NCBI GenBank assembly: GCA_002049455.2
Contig: KV918780.1
Coordinates: 248,001 to 312,000 of the forward strand
Reading direction: 5' to 3'
From: Porphyra umbilicalis
Lineage: Eukaryota; Rhodophyta; Bangiophyceae; Bangiales; Bangiaceae
Length of the DNA stretch: 64,000 nt
Part shown: positions 1 to 8,920 of the stretch, piece after piece
How positions within the stretch are numbered: the stretch's first letter is position 1
How the letters are laid out: the number at the start of each line of letters is the position of its first letter
Notes under the pieces: generated by a model
What the model was told of the DNA's origin: nothing
The model's input: only the letters and a program-made list of their open reading frames with translations
Database searches by the model: none
Made by a program: the position numbers and the translations under genes

Positions 1-696
1 CCTGAAAAACAGGCGCTCAACCACTGAGTCGAACCTGACGCATCAGCGAGCCCAATAATGGGCCCGCATCCCGAGGCCGTTTGGATGCGCAAGTCGATGT
101 GAATCGAAAACCGCATCCAATGGGGGGGATGATGCGTGAGATTCGCATCGGGCGTTTTCGATCGTGTTTCGATCGGGATGTCCCGAATAGGGACGATCTC
201 AAGCGAACCAACGTCTGCTCAATCCGAGCTGTGATTGGCTTAAACGCTTGATCTGCCCCTTTGTACGATGATCCAGGACATGATTGGCCAACGATCTGCG
301 ATGATGATTGACCCCAAGGGCGCCACTTCGACTTCGAGCGCGCAAAATGTTGTCCAACGAAGCCGTCTGCGGCGTCCTGTGTGGCACTCGCCGCGTCAGT
401 GACCTATCCCCTCCCCGACTTCGTCCCTCGCCTACCGCCGTCACCCCCCCCTTCCTTTGCATGCGATATCCTCGAGCGCCCCGCTGTTCCCCCACCCCGA
501 GCCGCTGTCCGATTCCGCCGTTTTCGTCTTGCCTCATTGTGCCCAAGCACCGCCGTTCTGGTCGTCGAGCTACCGCACCTTGCCCCCTTCCTCTCCCCCC
601 CCCCCCTCTTCATTACCCCCCTCCCCCTTCCTTCCTCACCCCCTCATGCCCCCCCTTCATTGCTTTTTCTCACTGTTTCTCTTGTGTTCCACTCAG
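1..696. other. no confident gene; pyrimidine-rich tract
   Basis: No supportable coding region is visible. The first 34 bases, read on the minus strand, carry a tRNA-like D-arm (CTCAGTGGTTGAG), but the piece is cut by the window edge and cannot be folded into a tRNA. From about 410 to 695 the plus strand is dominated by C and T with long C runs. It ends in a polypyrimidine stretch plus CAG (about 672-696) directly before an ATG, which resembles a 3' splice acceptor or the CT-rich leaders seen before other genes here. Confidence 0.4.
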
Positions 697-1011
697 ATGG
701 CCAGGGGAGCCAACAACCATCAGTCACCCGGCGGCTCCCGCCTGTCGCAGCCGGCACCCGCGGCACCCGCCGCCGTCACTCTCATCGCCGTTGGGGCTCT
801 TTACCAATTCATATGCCTTTTCAGATACGTTCTGCGCCCTCTTTTAGTGCTATCGTCCGCTAGGCGGGCACCAGCCTGGGGGGCGGACGACAGCCGCCTC
901 CAGGCCCGACGGCTGTCATTGCCACCGTGTCATCTGGACTGGCTACCTATAGAGGTGATGAGTATGGGTAGTCATCTAAAGGAAGAAATTGAGAGTATGG
1001 TGCTTTGCTGA
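697..1011 (+). CDS. possible small membrane protein, doubtful
   Basis: A 104-codon frame opens at the ATG just after a polypyrimidine-CAG acceptor-like site. The predicted product has a short Ala/Pro/Ser-rich N terminus, then one hydrophobic stretch (about residues 28-55, beginning AAVTLIAVGALYQF) that could span a membrane, then an unremarkable tail. No family is recognised. The last five codons and the stop lie inside the left terminal inverted repeat of the element starting at 997. The present C terminus is therefore supplied by a transposon, so an older ORF may have been cut off, or the frame may be chance. Confidence 0.2.
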   Translation: MARGANNHQSPGGSRLSQPAPAAPAAVTLIAVGALYQFICLFRYVLRPLLVLSSARRAPAWGADDSRLQARRLSLPPCHLDWLPIEVMSMGSHLKEEIESMVLC

Positions 1012-1965
1012 GAAATGGAGCATGCACGTTTGCGCAAACAAACATGCACACCCGACCACTGCGAGCATTGACCCGTGCTGCAGGGAGACCCATTATATCA
1101 ACCGGTGATGTGTGACATGTCAAGCATCTCGACCAGGTTCGCCGGGCCCTTGGGCCGACAAAGGCTGACAGAAGCTGGAAAATCGCACTCTGAGTGACCC
1201 GGTGGCAAGTACCTGCTGACACCCGCGGTGGTCTTCGTGAAACGATGCCAGAACATGCACGCTGACAGCCTAATCAGGAGAAGACTTCTTAACCCACCGG
1301 CCACAGCGGTGCCGTCAGGAGCGTCCCCCCTAACCGGCCCCTCATGCTTGCTCGCAGAGGCTGAATCGGCCTCCGAACATGCATGCCGTTTGAGGAGTTC
1401 TTGCAATTCTTTTCTGTCCGTTCGGTCCGTTCATTGGCCCTCCGAACACGTGAGCCCCGTGCCCAGTAGATCGCCTATGTTCATTGACATCGAGACGTGT
1501 CACTGACATTCTTTTGACCAATCATCATCGATGAACGGTACAGCAGTGACTGGATCCAGCCCACCTGCGTTTCTTCTGGGGCACCAGATGGCACAGGTGC
1601 GCAGTCTCTGTCTTGTGGCCAGTAGAGACCCGGCTCAAATACTGTGAAACTAGGCCGCCTGACGCAGCCAATGGGCACGTGGTCACATTCATTGAACCGG
1701 CAATCTGACAAGATTTGCGCACTGTTCTTGACATTGAATCATGAGAAGTCATTGGCTGCTTGAAGAGCCTTCAGTCCCCTGTCTTACCATGTGCCAGTGG
1801 GTGGCTGTGGCTTTCGCCGGTCATGCCAGGAGCAATTGCACTTGGGACGCTATCGGTCCCCTGAAGCCAGGTGAGAGACGATCTGATGGACATCCTGACA
1901 TCGGTCCACATCGGCAAACGTTTGCACTCGCAAACGTGCATGCTCCATTTCTCAGCAAAGCACCA
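997..1965. mobile_element. non-autonomous TIR element, TA-flanked
   Basis: Positions 997-1033 and 1929-1965 are perfect inverted repeats of 37 bp, starting TGGTGCTTTGCTGAG at the outer end. The element is flanked on both sides by TA (995-996 and 1966-1967), as expected for Tc1/mariner-type insertion. The 969-bp body has no convincing ORF, so this is a MITE-like or internally deleted derivative. A 12-bp palindrome (GTTTGCGCAAAC) straddles the inner edge of the left TIR. The perfect TIRs suggest recent activity; no transposase of matching family is identifiable in the window. Confidence 0.72.
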
Positions 1966-2049
1966 TATCACACAAACTCCCTCCAGACTGCGCCAGTACA
2001 TTACGTGCTCCCGAACCGTGGCTGCAGAGTGTTAGCCAGTGCTTGACAA

Positions 2050-2190
2050 GTGACATAGACTCGAACACTTCGCGGTCTGGAGGGTGGAAACCGTGGTTGG
2101 AGAATCGTCGTCAATTGGGGCACCTGACGTTTGACATAGACTCGAACACATAGCAGCCCAGAGGCTGGAAACGGTGGTCCAAAATCGATG
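2050..2190. repeat. 81-bp direct tandem repeat, diverged
   Basis: The phrase CATAGACTCGAACAC occurs at 2054 and again at 2135. It is followed in both copies by a related stretch (GAGGGTGGAAACC versus GAGGCTGGAAACG), giving two diverged units with a period of about 81 bp. No coding role is visible. Confidence 0.5.
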
Positions 2191-2499
2191 AGTGCACTAC
2201 ATCTGGGGGCTCGAACGGGAACTGGTTTTTTCACCCTCCGCGACCCGGTCCGGCGCGCGCACACCAGGCTGAACGCGGCGCGCGGTCGACGTGAGCGCGC
2301 GCGACCCGGCGGCGGTGGCCACACCTCCCTCACCGCATTGCGTTGGCGGCCCCCCGCGCGAGCCACCCGCTGCATCACGGCGTGCGTTGGGCAGCCGCCA
2401 CGCCTCAGGTGCTGAACATCCGTGTGTGGCGGGCCACCCGCCAGTCGGCGCCGAGTTAAGCCGGCTCTTACGGCTCTGAGCTTTACATCGGGTGTTTGA

Positions 2500-2845
2500 A
2501 AAGACAAGCTGCGACGTGCAAAAACGTGAGTGGTCGAGAGAAAATTCCCCTCTCACAGAGGCCGCAAACGACGAATTGGCGACGCGTCGCCGATTCTGCC
2601 GACGCGTCGCCGATTCTGCCTCTACGGCCCCTGTGAGAAGGGTGGGACGCGTCCCAATTCTCGCCTCTAAGGCCTCTCTGAGAGAGGTGGCTGACAATCC
2701 AGGATGAGCCGTGGGCATTGACTTGATCCGCGGATCACGTCTTGCCCGTGCACCGTCGCCTGCAGTCGGTTTTCCATAGGCAATCAGCGGATCATGTCTC
2801 GCCTCTGCATCGTCGCCAGCAGTCGATTTTCTATCGGCGCTCGGG
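2500..2845. repeat. short tandem repeats (20-bp and 58-bp units)
   Basis: A 20-bp unit beginning GACGCGTCGCC is present twice in tandem at 2581-2620; its core is itself palindromic. A diverged direct repeat of about 52 bp occupies 2731-2782 and 2789-2840 (shared words GCGGATCA, CGTCGCC, GCAGTCG and TTTTC). Open frames through here are repeat-driven and carry no recognisable domain. Confidence 0.45.
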
Positions 2846-4202
2846 CAATCGCTGCGCCGTTGTCGTCTTCCTGTGGTGGGGCTCAAGATGGTGGAAAATG
2901 ATGAAGAGCGGAGGTAAATCTTGTCCACGTATGGTCGTTGCACTTGTCCGTGCAAGGGGGGGGCGAGTGTGCGGGGCGGGGGGGGGGACGGGGGGGCGCT
3001 ACGGCCCGGGCACTCGGCGGGACTCGACGCTCAACCTTCTCCCCTGTTCTCAGCAGTGCTCCTTTCGATACGCGTGCGTCCTGCCCGCTGTTTCCTATCT
3101 CTTTTCCATTTTTGAACACAGGGCAACAACAGCAGACATTAGAGAGCGTCGGCAAGTCGGGCGTGGGTATCAAATGTGGGTAGAATGTGGGTCGCCGACC
3201 CACGTCGGATGTACCCACATCTTACCCACATTTAGCGTCGGCAAGTGGCCAAATAACGGTCGACACGATTTGAGCTCTCCACATCTACCGCAACCGCACA
3301 GCAGCGACCTCTGTGCGAGCAACACCTTCCAATTGACCTCCACCCCCAGCACCATCACCCCTTTCCCCTTGGGGAACCGCCCCGGCCGACCATATGACAG
3401 GGCGGCGGTCGATGGAAATGGGATACAGTGGGCATAGTGCGAGTTTTGGATGGAGGGGCACCGGCAGTTAAGGGCGTGGGGGGGGGGGGGGGTGACGGCA
3501 TCGGGGGGGTATGGTGCCGGTTGACAAAGGCAGCTTGTACGGTGCAAGATGATGCGCCCTCTCGATACACCCGAAACTGGAGACACAAGCGCCCGTGGAG
3601 GGCGCCAAGCCCGGGCTGAGACGAGCGGTGGTGGCACAACTAGCGCCACGTGTGTGGCCACGTGGTCCTCACCGACCGGTATTTGGCGTGGGTCGGATGA
3701 CCCAGATAGCCACAAGAGAGCGTCGGCAAGTCAAATGTGGGTCGGTGGCGTGGGTCGGGGACACGTTTCATGCCACGTGACAGCTGGTACCCACATTTGG
3801 AACCCATTTGTGGCTATCTGGGTCATCCGACCCACGCCAAATACCGGTCGGTGAAGACCACGTGGCCACACACGTGGCGCTGGTTGTGCCACCACCGCTC
3901 GTCTCAGCCCGGGCTTAGCGCCCACCACTGGCGCTCGTGTCTCCAGTTTCGGGTGTATCGAGAGGGCGCATCATCTTGCACCGTACAAGCTGCCTTTGTC
4001 AACCGGCACCATACCCCCCCGATGCCGTCACCCCCGCCCCCCCCCCACGCCCTTAACTGCCGGCGCCCCTCCATCCAAAAACTCGGACTATGCCCACTGT
4101 ATCCCATCTCCATCGACCGCCGCCCTGTCATATGGTCGGCCGGGGCGTCTCCTCAAGGGGAAAGAGGTGATGGTGCTTGGGGTGGAGGTGTGGAGGTCAA
4201 TT

Positions 4203-4898
4203 CCCTGGCCTTTAGGACAGGGTGCTCTCAAAGTGTAGTGATGCACACATATACTTAGAACAAGGGACTTCCTCTCCGTTTCAGAGGTGGCAGTCTGCAT
4301 TCGTGTCCTCAGAGATCTGAGGGCGTGTCAGCGTCGGAAGGGTCGCGATGACGCTAAAAGCGAATAGAGTTACGTGGCTGAGAAGGACTGTCCTGCCACA
4401 GGGGTCACTGAGCCCGGACGGCGCCTGCCCCCCTGCCTCCCCCCACCGCCCCGAGTTGCGCGCGGCGACCGCGCGCAGCGACTTCTGGGGTTCGAAGCGC
4501 CCACGATGAACCGCGGGTCATCGTGCCTGCGCGCCAGCTTCTGTTGCGGCGGCGCGTCGGCGGTTGCTTACGCCATCTACCGGTGCGGTTAGAGGCGCCC
4601 CGTCGCGTGGCAGTCGATCCCACCCGCCCGCCGGTGCGCCGTGTTGGCCGCCCAGCTCGCTGCGTGCAGGTGCGCTGCGCGGCGGGGTGATGGCCCCGCC
4701 CGTGAGCGTTGCACCACGCCGGCGGGCCGCCGCCGCTGCGGCGGCAGCGGCGGCACCCCTTTCCTCGCCCCACGCCCCCCCCGCGTACGTGTCCCCGTGT
4801 GTGCTCGCGGCCATGCAGCCGGCCGGCGTGTACGGTGGCGATGCGTCGCCGAGCGCGCCCGCGCCTTGAAGGCCAGGGTATTGCACGCACGTGCCTGG
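4203..4898. mobile_element. 696-bp nested element, AATT target duplication
   Basis: The right arm of the foldback element is interrupted here. The sequence on both sides is AATT (4199-4202 and 4899-4902), while the intact left arm has the uninterrupted version at 3320-3345 (in reverse, GGAGGTC-AATT-GGAAGG). That directly defines the insertion ends: CCCTGGCCTTTAGG on the left and GCACGTGCCTGG on the right. The ends share only a weak inverted similarity (CC/GGC words). A second copy lies inverted at 58,148-58,857 with the same AATT duplication. No coding capacity is recognised, and the superfamily is not assigned; a 4-bp duplication is compatible with Sola-like elements but is not proof. Confidence 0.72.
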
Positions 4899-5093
4899 AA
4901 TTGGAAGGTGTTGCTCGCACAGAGGTCGCTGCTGTGCCGTTGCGGTAGATGTGGAGAGCTCAAATCGTGTCGACCGTTATTTGGCCACTTGCCGACGCTA
5001 AATGTGGGTAAGATGTGGGTACATCCGACGTGGGTCGGCGACCCACATTCTACCCACATTTGATACCCACGCCCGACTTGCCGACGCTCTCTA

Positions 5094-5188
5094 CAAATGG
5101 GTTCCAAATGTGGGTAGCCGCTGCTACGTGGCACGAAACGTGTCCTCGATCCACGCCGCCGACCCACATTTGACTTGCCGACGCTCTC
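5094..5188. repeat. 95-bp terminal unit of foldback element
   Basis: This unit ends with the same GACGCTCTC terminus as the foldback element and is flanked by TA on both sides (5092-5093, 5189-5190). Its inverted copy forms the loop of the large hairpin at 3716-3810. It contains paired CCCACATTTG/CAAATGTGGG words, so it could itself behave as a very small MITE. Confidence 0.55.
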
Positions 5189-5526
5189 TATTGTTCTCGC
5201 TTTCCGAGTGCTTGCTGCGCGCATCTTGCGTCTGAGAATCGGCCGAGCCACAAAAAGGGCGCGCCTCAGAGCAGCCACGTTGTTTTCGACGGCACTTCTA
5301 GCCCAGAGTGCCTTCGTGTTTGGCATTAATCTGACAGCACAGATTCCAGCCAATGGATGGTCCGAATTGAGGGCCTCTGCCAATGGAGAGCCAGAGGAGC
5401 TCTAAGAGCCGATGCACAGTGTATTAACTCGGCGTGCGGCGGAGGTGGCGTGTCTTGAACTTGTGGGGGCGGAAAGAGTCCGGAGGGGGGGGCATCAGCC
5501 AGTGGCTGTGGCAAGGTGTTGCCCGG

Positions 5527-5579
5527 CGGCAGTGTTGCGGCGCGGTGGCTGGCGCTGCCACCGCGCCGCAACACTGCCG
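5527..5579. repeat. perfect 23-bp inverted repeat, 7-nt spacer
   Basis: The arms at 5527-5549 and 5557-5579 are perfect reverse complements (outer end CGGCAGTGTTGCGG) separated by seven bases. A transcript would form an exceptionally stable stem. It lies about 550 bp upstream of the ankyrin gene start. Whether it is a regulatory RNA hairpin, a cruciform site or a by-product of slippage cannot be told from sequence. Confidence 0.75.
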
Positions 5580-6133
5580 TCGGGGCCCCGACGGCGTGCG
5601 CAAGGGGGGGGAGCGGGGTCATTGGAAGAGCTGCGGGTACCGTCGACCAACATTTGCTCTCTGGGGGTGTCCCCCGCCGGTCGCGCTGAGGGATGGTGGC
5701 AGGCCCTCCTCACGGGGCTGCCAGCTGCCGCCGCCGCGGGCCAAAAGGCTGCACGGGCGGCCACTTGTGCGCCGGGCACTTGTACAGCGCACCTCGCGTC
5801 GGCACGCGGTGTCTCAAGCACCCCCGTCCGCCGGTGCACTCTTTACCTCCCGCTGAGCGCTGCGCCCTCCCGGCCGCGGGCACCGACCACTCTGTTCGGC
5901 GGCGGCGTCTCGCAGACGGCCACGGCACGCGCGCAGCGGCCACCCTGCCGCGGCCAGGTCCGCGTGTCGACGGTGGTGTGCGTGCGGGTTCCAGGTCCGA
6001 CGGGCCCACGGCCTCCCGTGGAGGGCGGTGTCGCTAGGTCGAGCGCCAAGCGAGGGGCGCTGTTTCCTTTTTTATCGTTAATCTTGTCGATCGGAGTGCC
6101 ATCGCCGCCACCCCTGCCGCTGTTGCCGCTGCA
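5580..6133. promoter_or_regulatory. upstream region of ankyrin gene
   Basis: There is no protein-coding evidence between the inverted repeat and the ankyrin ATG. The most distinctive part is an AT-richer patch at about 6060-6090 (containing TTTTTTATCGTTAATC) just ahead of the start, in an otherwise GC-rich tract. It could hold the core promoter or 5' leader, but no canonical TATA box is seen. Confidence 0.3.
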
Positions 6134-8920
6134 ATGGGGGCCGCGTCATCGAAAGCGGCGGTGGCGCCGCGGGAGCTTGCGGCTGATGACCCCGCCGCCA
6201 AGGCCTATGCTTGGCGGGGCGGCAAGCTGCCCGCGCTGCACGAGGCCGCCCGCCGGGGGGACGCGCCCGCCGTCGCGAAAATGCTCCGAGGCGGCGCGCC
6301 GGCGGGGATGGCGTCGGACAAGGGGGACACGGCCTTGCACTGGGCTGCCGTTGGGGGGCACGTGGCGGTGATGAAGGTGCTTCTGGCCGCAGGTGCAGAC
6401 GGGACCGTCGGATGTGCTTGGACTAGCACCAAGACGGCGTGGCGGCCGTTGCACTGGGCTGCGTGCGGCGGGCAGGCGCCGGCCGTACGCATACTGGTAG
6501 AGGCGGGCGCCGACGTGCACGCCAAGGACGATTTCGGCTGCACCGCGCTGCACGAGGCCGGCGGCAGCGGCAGGTCCGAGGCGGTTGACGCTCTGCTTGT
6601 GGTGGGCGCCGACGTGCACGCCAAGAGCAATGACGGCTGGACCGCGCTGCACGAGGCGGGCGGCAGCGGCAGAGCCGAGGCTTTCGACGCGCTGCTGGCG
6701 GCGGGTGCCGACGTGCACGCCAAGAACAATCACGGCTTGACCGCGCTACACCGGGCGGGCGGCAGCGGCCGGGCCGAGGCGGTCGACGCGCTGCTGGCGG
6801 CGGGTGCCGACGTGCACGCCAAGACCAATCACGGCACGACCGCGCTACACGAGGCGGGCCACAGCGGCAGGGCCGAGGCTGTCGACACGCTACTGGCGGC
6901 GGGTGCCGACGTGCACGCCCAGACCAATGACGGCACGACCGCGCTGCACTGGGCGGGCGGCAGCGGCAGAGCCGAGGCTGTCGACACGCTGCTGGCGGCG
7001 GGTGCCGACGTGCACGCCAAGACCAATCACGGCACGACCGCGCTACACGAGGCGGGCCACAGCGGCAGGGCCGAGGCTGTCGACACGCTGCTGGCGGCGG
7101 GTGCCGACGTGCACGCCAAGGCCAATGACGGCTGGACCGCGCTGCACTGGGCGGGCGGCAGCCGCATAGCCGAGGCGGTCGACACGCTGCTGGCGGCGGG
7201 TGCCGACGTGCACGCTAAGACCAACCACGGCACGACCGCGCTACACCGGGCGTGCGGCAGCGGCAGAGCCGAGGCTGTCGACGCGCTGCTGGCGGCGGGT
7301 GCCGACGTGCACGCCAAGGCCAATGACGGCTGGACCGCGCTGCACTGGGCGGGCGGCAGCCGCATAGCCGAGGCGGTCGACACGCTGCTGGCGGCGGGTG
7401 CCGACGTGCACGCCAAGACCAATCACGGCACGACCGCGATACACCGGGCGTGCGGCAGCGGCAGAGCCGAGGCTGTCGACGCGCTGCTGGCGGCGGGCGC
7501 CGACGTGCACGCCAAGAACGATTTCGGCTGGACCGCGCTGCAAAAGGCGGGCCGCAGCGGCAGGGCCGAGGTGGTCCACACGCTACTGGAGGCCGGTGCC
7601 GACGTGCACGCCAAGACCAATCACGGCTGGACCGCGCTGCACTATGCGGGCGGCAGCGGCAGAGCCGAGGCTGTCGACGCGCTGCTGGCGGCGGGTGCCG
7701 ACGTGCACGCCAAGACCAATGACGGCTTGACCGCGCTACACCGGGCGTGCGGCAGCGGCAGAGCCGAGGCTGTCGACGCGCTGCTGGCGGCGGGTGCCGA
7801 CGTGCACGCCAAGGCCAATGACGGCACGACCGCGCTGCACTGGGCGGGCGGCAGCGGCCGGGCCAAGGTGGTTGACGCGCTGCTGGAGGCCGGTGCCGAC
7901 GTTCACGCCAAGACCAATGGCGGCTGGACCGCGCTGCACTGGGCGGGCGGCAGCCGCATAGCCGAGGCGGTCGACACGCTGCTGGCGGCGGGCGCCGACG
8001 TGCACGCCGAGGCCCATGACGGCTCGACTGCGCTGCACCGGGCAGTCAAAGCACGTGATTTAGGATGGTGGTCCGGACCTCTTGCTCCAGTGACATCATT
8101 GGTGGCAGCGCGCGCAGACGTGAACGCGACGGACCACGACGGCTGGACCGCGTTGCACTTTGCCGTCAGCCGGGGCGCCACGCCCGTCGTCGACGCGCTC
8201 CTTCGGTTCGGCGCCGACGCCACACCCGTGTGCTGCGCCGGCGAGACGCCCCTGTGCATCGCGGTCGCGCTCGGCCACCGGCAGATCATTGATCTCCTCC
8301 CGCCCACACACCCCGCCAACGCGGTGAGCACGCCCGCCCTCGAGGCGGTCAAGCGCAAGCGCGTCGCCCTGCTCGACAATAACCGCGTGCGCCCGTTCCT
8401 CCACGACGCCGACCGCACCTCGAAGGACCGCGTGCTGCACGTGGCGGCGCGGCGTGCCGACCCCACCACCGTGGTGGCCCTCCTCCACCGCCGCGCCGAC
8501 GTGCGGAGCGTCAACATTGCCGACGAGACGCCACTCGCGAGCGCCCTGTCGTGGTATGCCAAAAAGCTGAGCGCGGCGCGGGACCTCGCCGGCGTCATGG
8601 CCGGCCGCCCCGACCTCCACCTGCGTGCCGTGGCCGAGGGGCGGCGGCCGCCACCCCCGCGTTCCGACGGGCTGACACCCGGCGCCGTGAGCAACGCGAT
8701 GCGCGCGCAGCTCGAAGGGTGGCGGCGGGTGGTCATTGCGCTGCTCCACGCGGGCGCCGTCACCAAGGGGCTCGGCCGCGACGGCGCAAAGCTGTGCGCG
8801 CGCGTCGTCGCGAGCGTCCCGTCGCTCGGCCCGCAGCAGGCCGTGCGGCTGCTGTGCACGCGGCGGCTCAGGGCCGAGGCCGAGGCGCGGCGGGCCGCCG
8901 CGATCGAGGGGCAGGAGTGA
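6134..8920 (+). CDS. ankyrin-repeat protein, 928 aa, N-myristoylation-like start
   Basis: Intronless 928-codon gene. The protein starts MGAASSK, a Gly-2/Ser-6 pattern matching N-myristoylation signals, so membrane attachment of a scaffold protein is plausible. Three less regular ankyrin units (about residues 35-130) lead into fifteen consecutive 33-residue ankyrin repeats (residues 131-625, DNA 6524-8008), each ending GADVHA and containing the TALH helix start. They are so uniform that the DNA is a 99-bp tandem array. Further degenerate ankyrin units (about 626-735) and a unique basic tail follow. Ankyrin arrays bind other proteins; no catalytic domain is present. The ATG at 6134 is chosen because the myristoylation pattern begins there and no upstream in-frame ATG fits. 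The array is prone to unequal exchange, so copy number may vary. Confidence 0.85.
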   Translation: MGAASSKAAVAPRELAADDPAAKAYAWRGGKLPALHEAARRGDAPAVAKMLRGGAPAGMASDKGDTALHWAAVGGHVAVMKVLLAAGADGTVGCAWTSTKTAWRPLHWAACGGQAPAVRILVEAGADVHAKDDFGCTALHEAGGSGRSEAVDALLVVGADVHAKSNDGWTALHEAGGSGRAEAFDALLAAGADVHAKNNHGLTALHRAGGSGRAEAVDALLAAGADVHAKTNHGTTALHEAGHSGRAEAVDTLLAAGADVHAQTNDGTTALHWAGGSGRAEAVDTLLAAGADVHAKTNHGTTALHEAGHSGRAEAVDTLLAAGADVHAKANDGWTALHWAGGSRIAEAVDTLLAAGADVHAKTNHGTTALHRACGSGRAEAVDALLAAGADVHAKANDGWTALHWAGGSRIAEAVDTLLAAGADVHAKTNHGTTAIHRACGSGRAEAVDALLAAGADVHAKNDFGWTALQKAGRSGRAEVVHTLLEAGADVHAKTNHGWTALHYAGGSGRAEAVDALLAAGADVHAKTNDGLTALHRACGSGRAEAVDALLAAGADVHAKANDGTTALHWAGGSGRAKVVDALLEAGADVHAKTNGGWTALHWAGGSRIAEAVDTLLAAGADVHAEAHDGSTALHRAVKARDLGWWSGPLAPVTSLVAARADVNATDHDGWTALHFAVSRGATPVVDALLRFGADATPVCCAGETPLCIAVALGHRQIIDLLPPTHPANAVSTPALEAVKRKRVALLDNNRVRPFLHDADRTSKDRVLHVAARRADPTTVVALLHRRADVRSVNIADETPLASALSWYAKKLSAARDLAGVMAGRPDLHLRAVAEGRRPPPPRSDGLTPGAVSNAMRAQLEGWRRVVIALLHAGAVTKGLGRDGAKLCARVVASVPSLGPQQAVRLLCTRRLRAEAEARRAAAIEGQE
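6524..8008 (+). repeat. 99-bp tandem array coding ankyrin repeats (15 units)
   Basis: Fifteen units of exactly 99 bp lie in frame within the ankyrin gene. Units 4 and 6, 7 and 9, and 8 and 10 are nearly identical as alternating pairs, which indicates recent duplication of 198-bp dimers. Variation is concentrated at the residues just before and after the TALH motif (for example H/D and W/T/L, then E/W/R), the surface positions of ankyrin repeats. Confidence 0.85.

Larger units (their letters stand above)
3142..5188. mobile_element. foldback (long hairpin) element, TA-flanked
   Basis: The outer ends are GAGAGCGTCGGCAAGTC at 3142 and its reverse complement ending at 5188, flanked by TA at 3140-3141 and 5189-5190. 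An identical end also closes at 5091, followed by TA at 5092-5093. The left arm (3142-3715) is matched in reverse by the right arm (about 3808-5091, once the nested element at 4203-4898 is set aside), so the DNA could fold into a hairpin with arms of roughly 570 bp. The centre (3716-3810) is a unit of about 95 bp that recurs in the opposite orientation at 5094-5188. A shorter relative of the centre (sharing GGGGACACGTTTCA) lies near 58,900-58,960. No transposase is inside. Best read as a palindromic, non-autonomous TA-target element. Confidence 0.7.

Noticed and set aside
1-40. tRNA-like D-arm (A-box) on the minus strand
   Set aside because: The anticodon arm cannot be given a seven-base loop and the rest lies outside the window; no acceptor stem or T-arm is visible.
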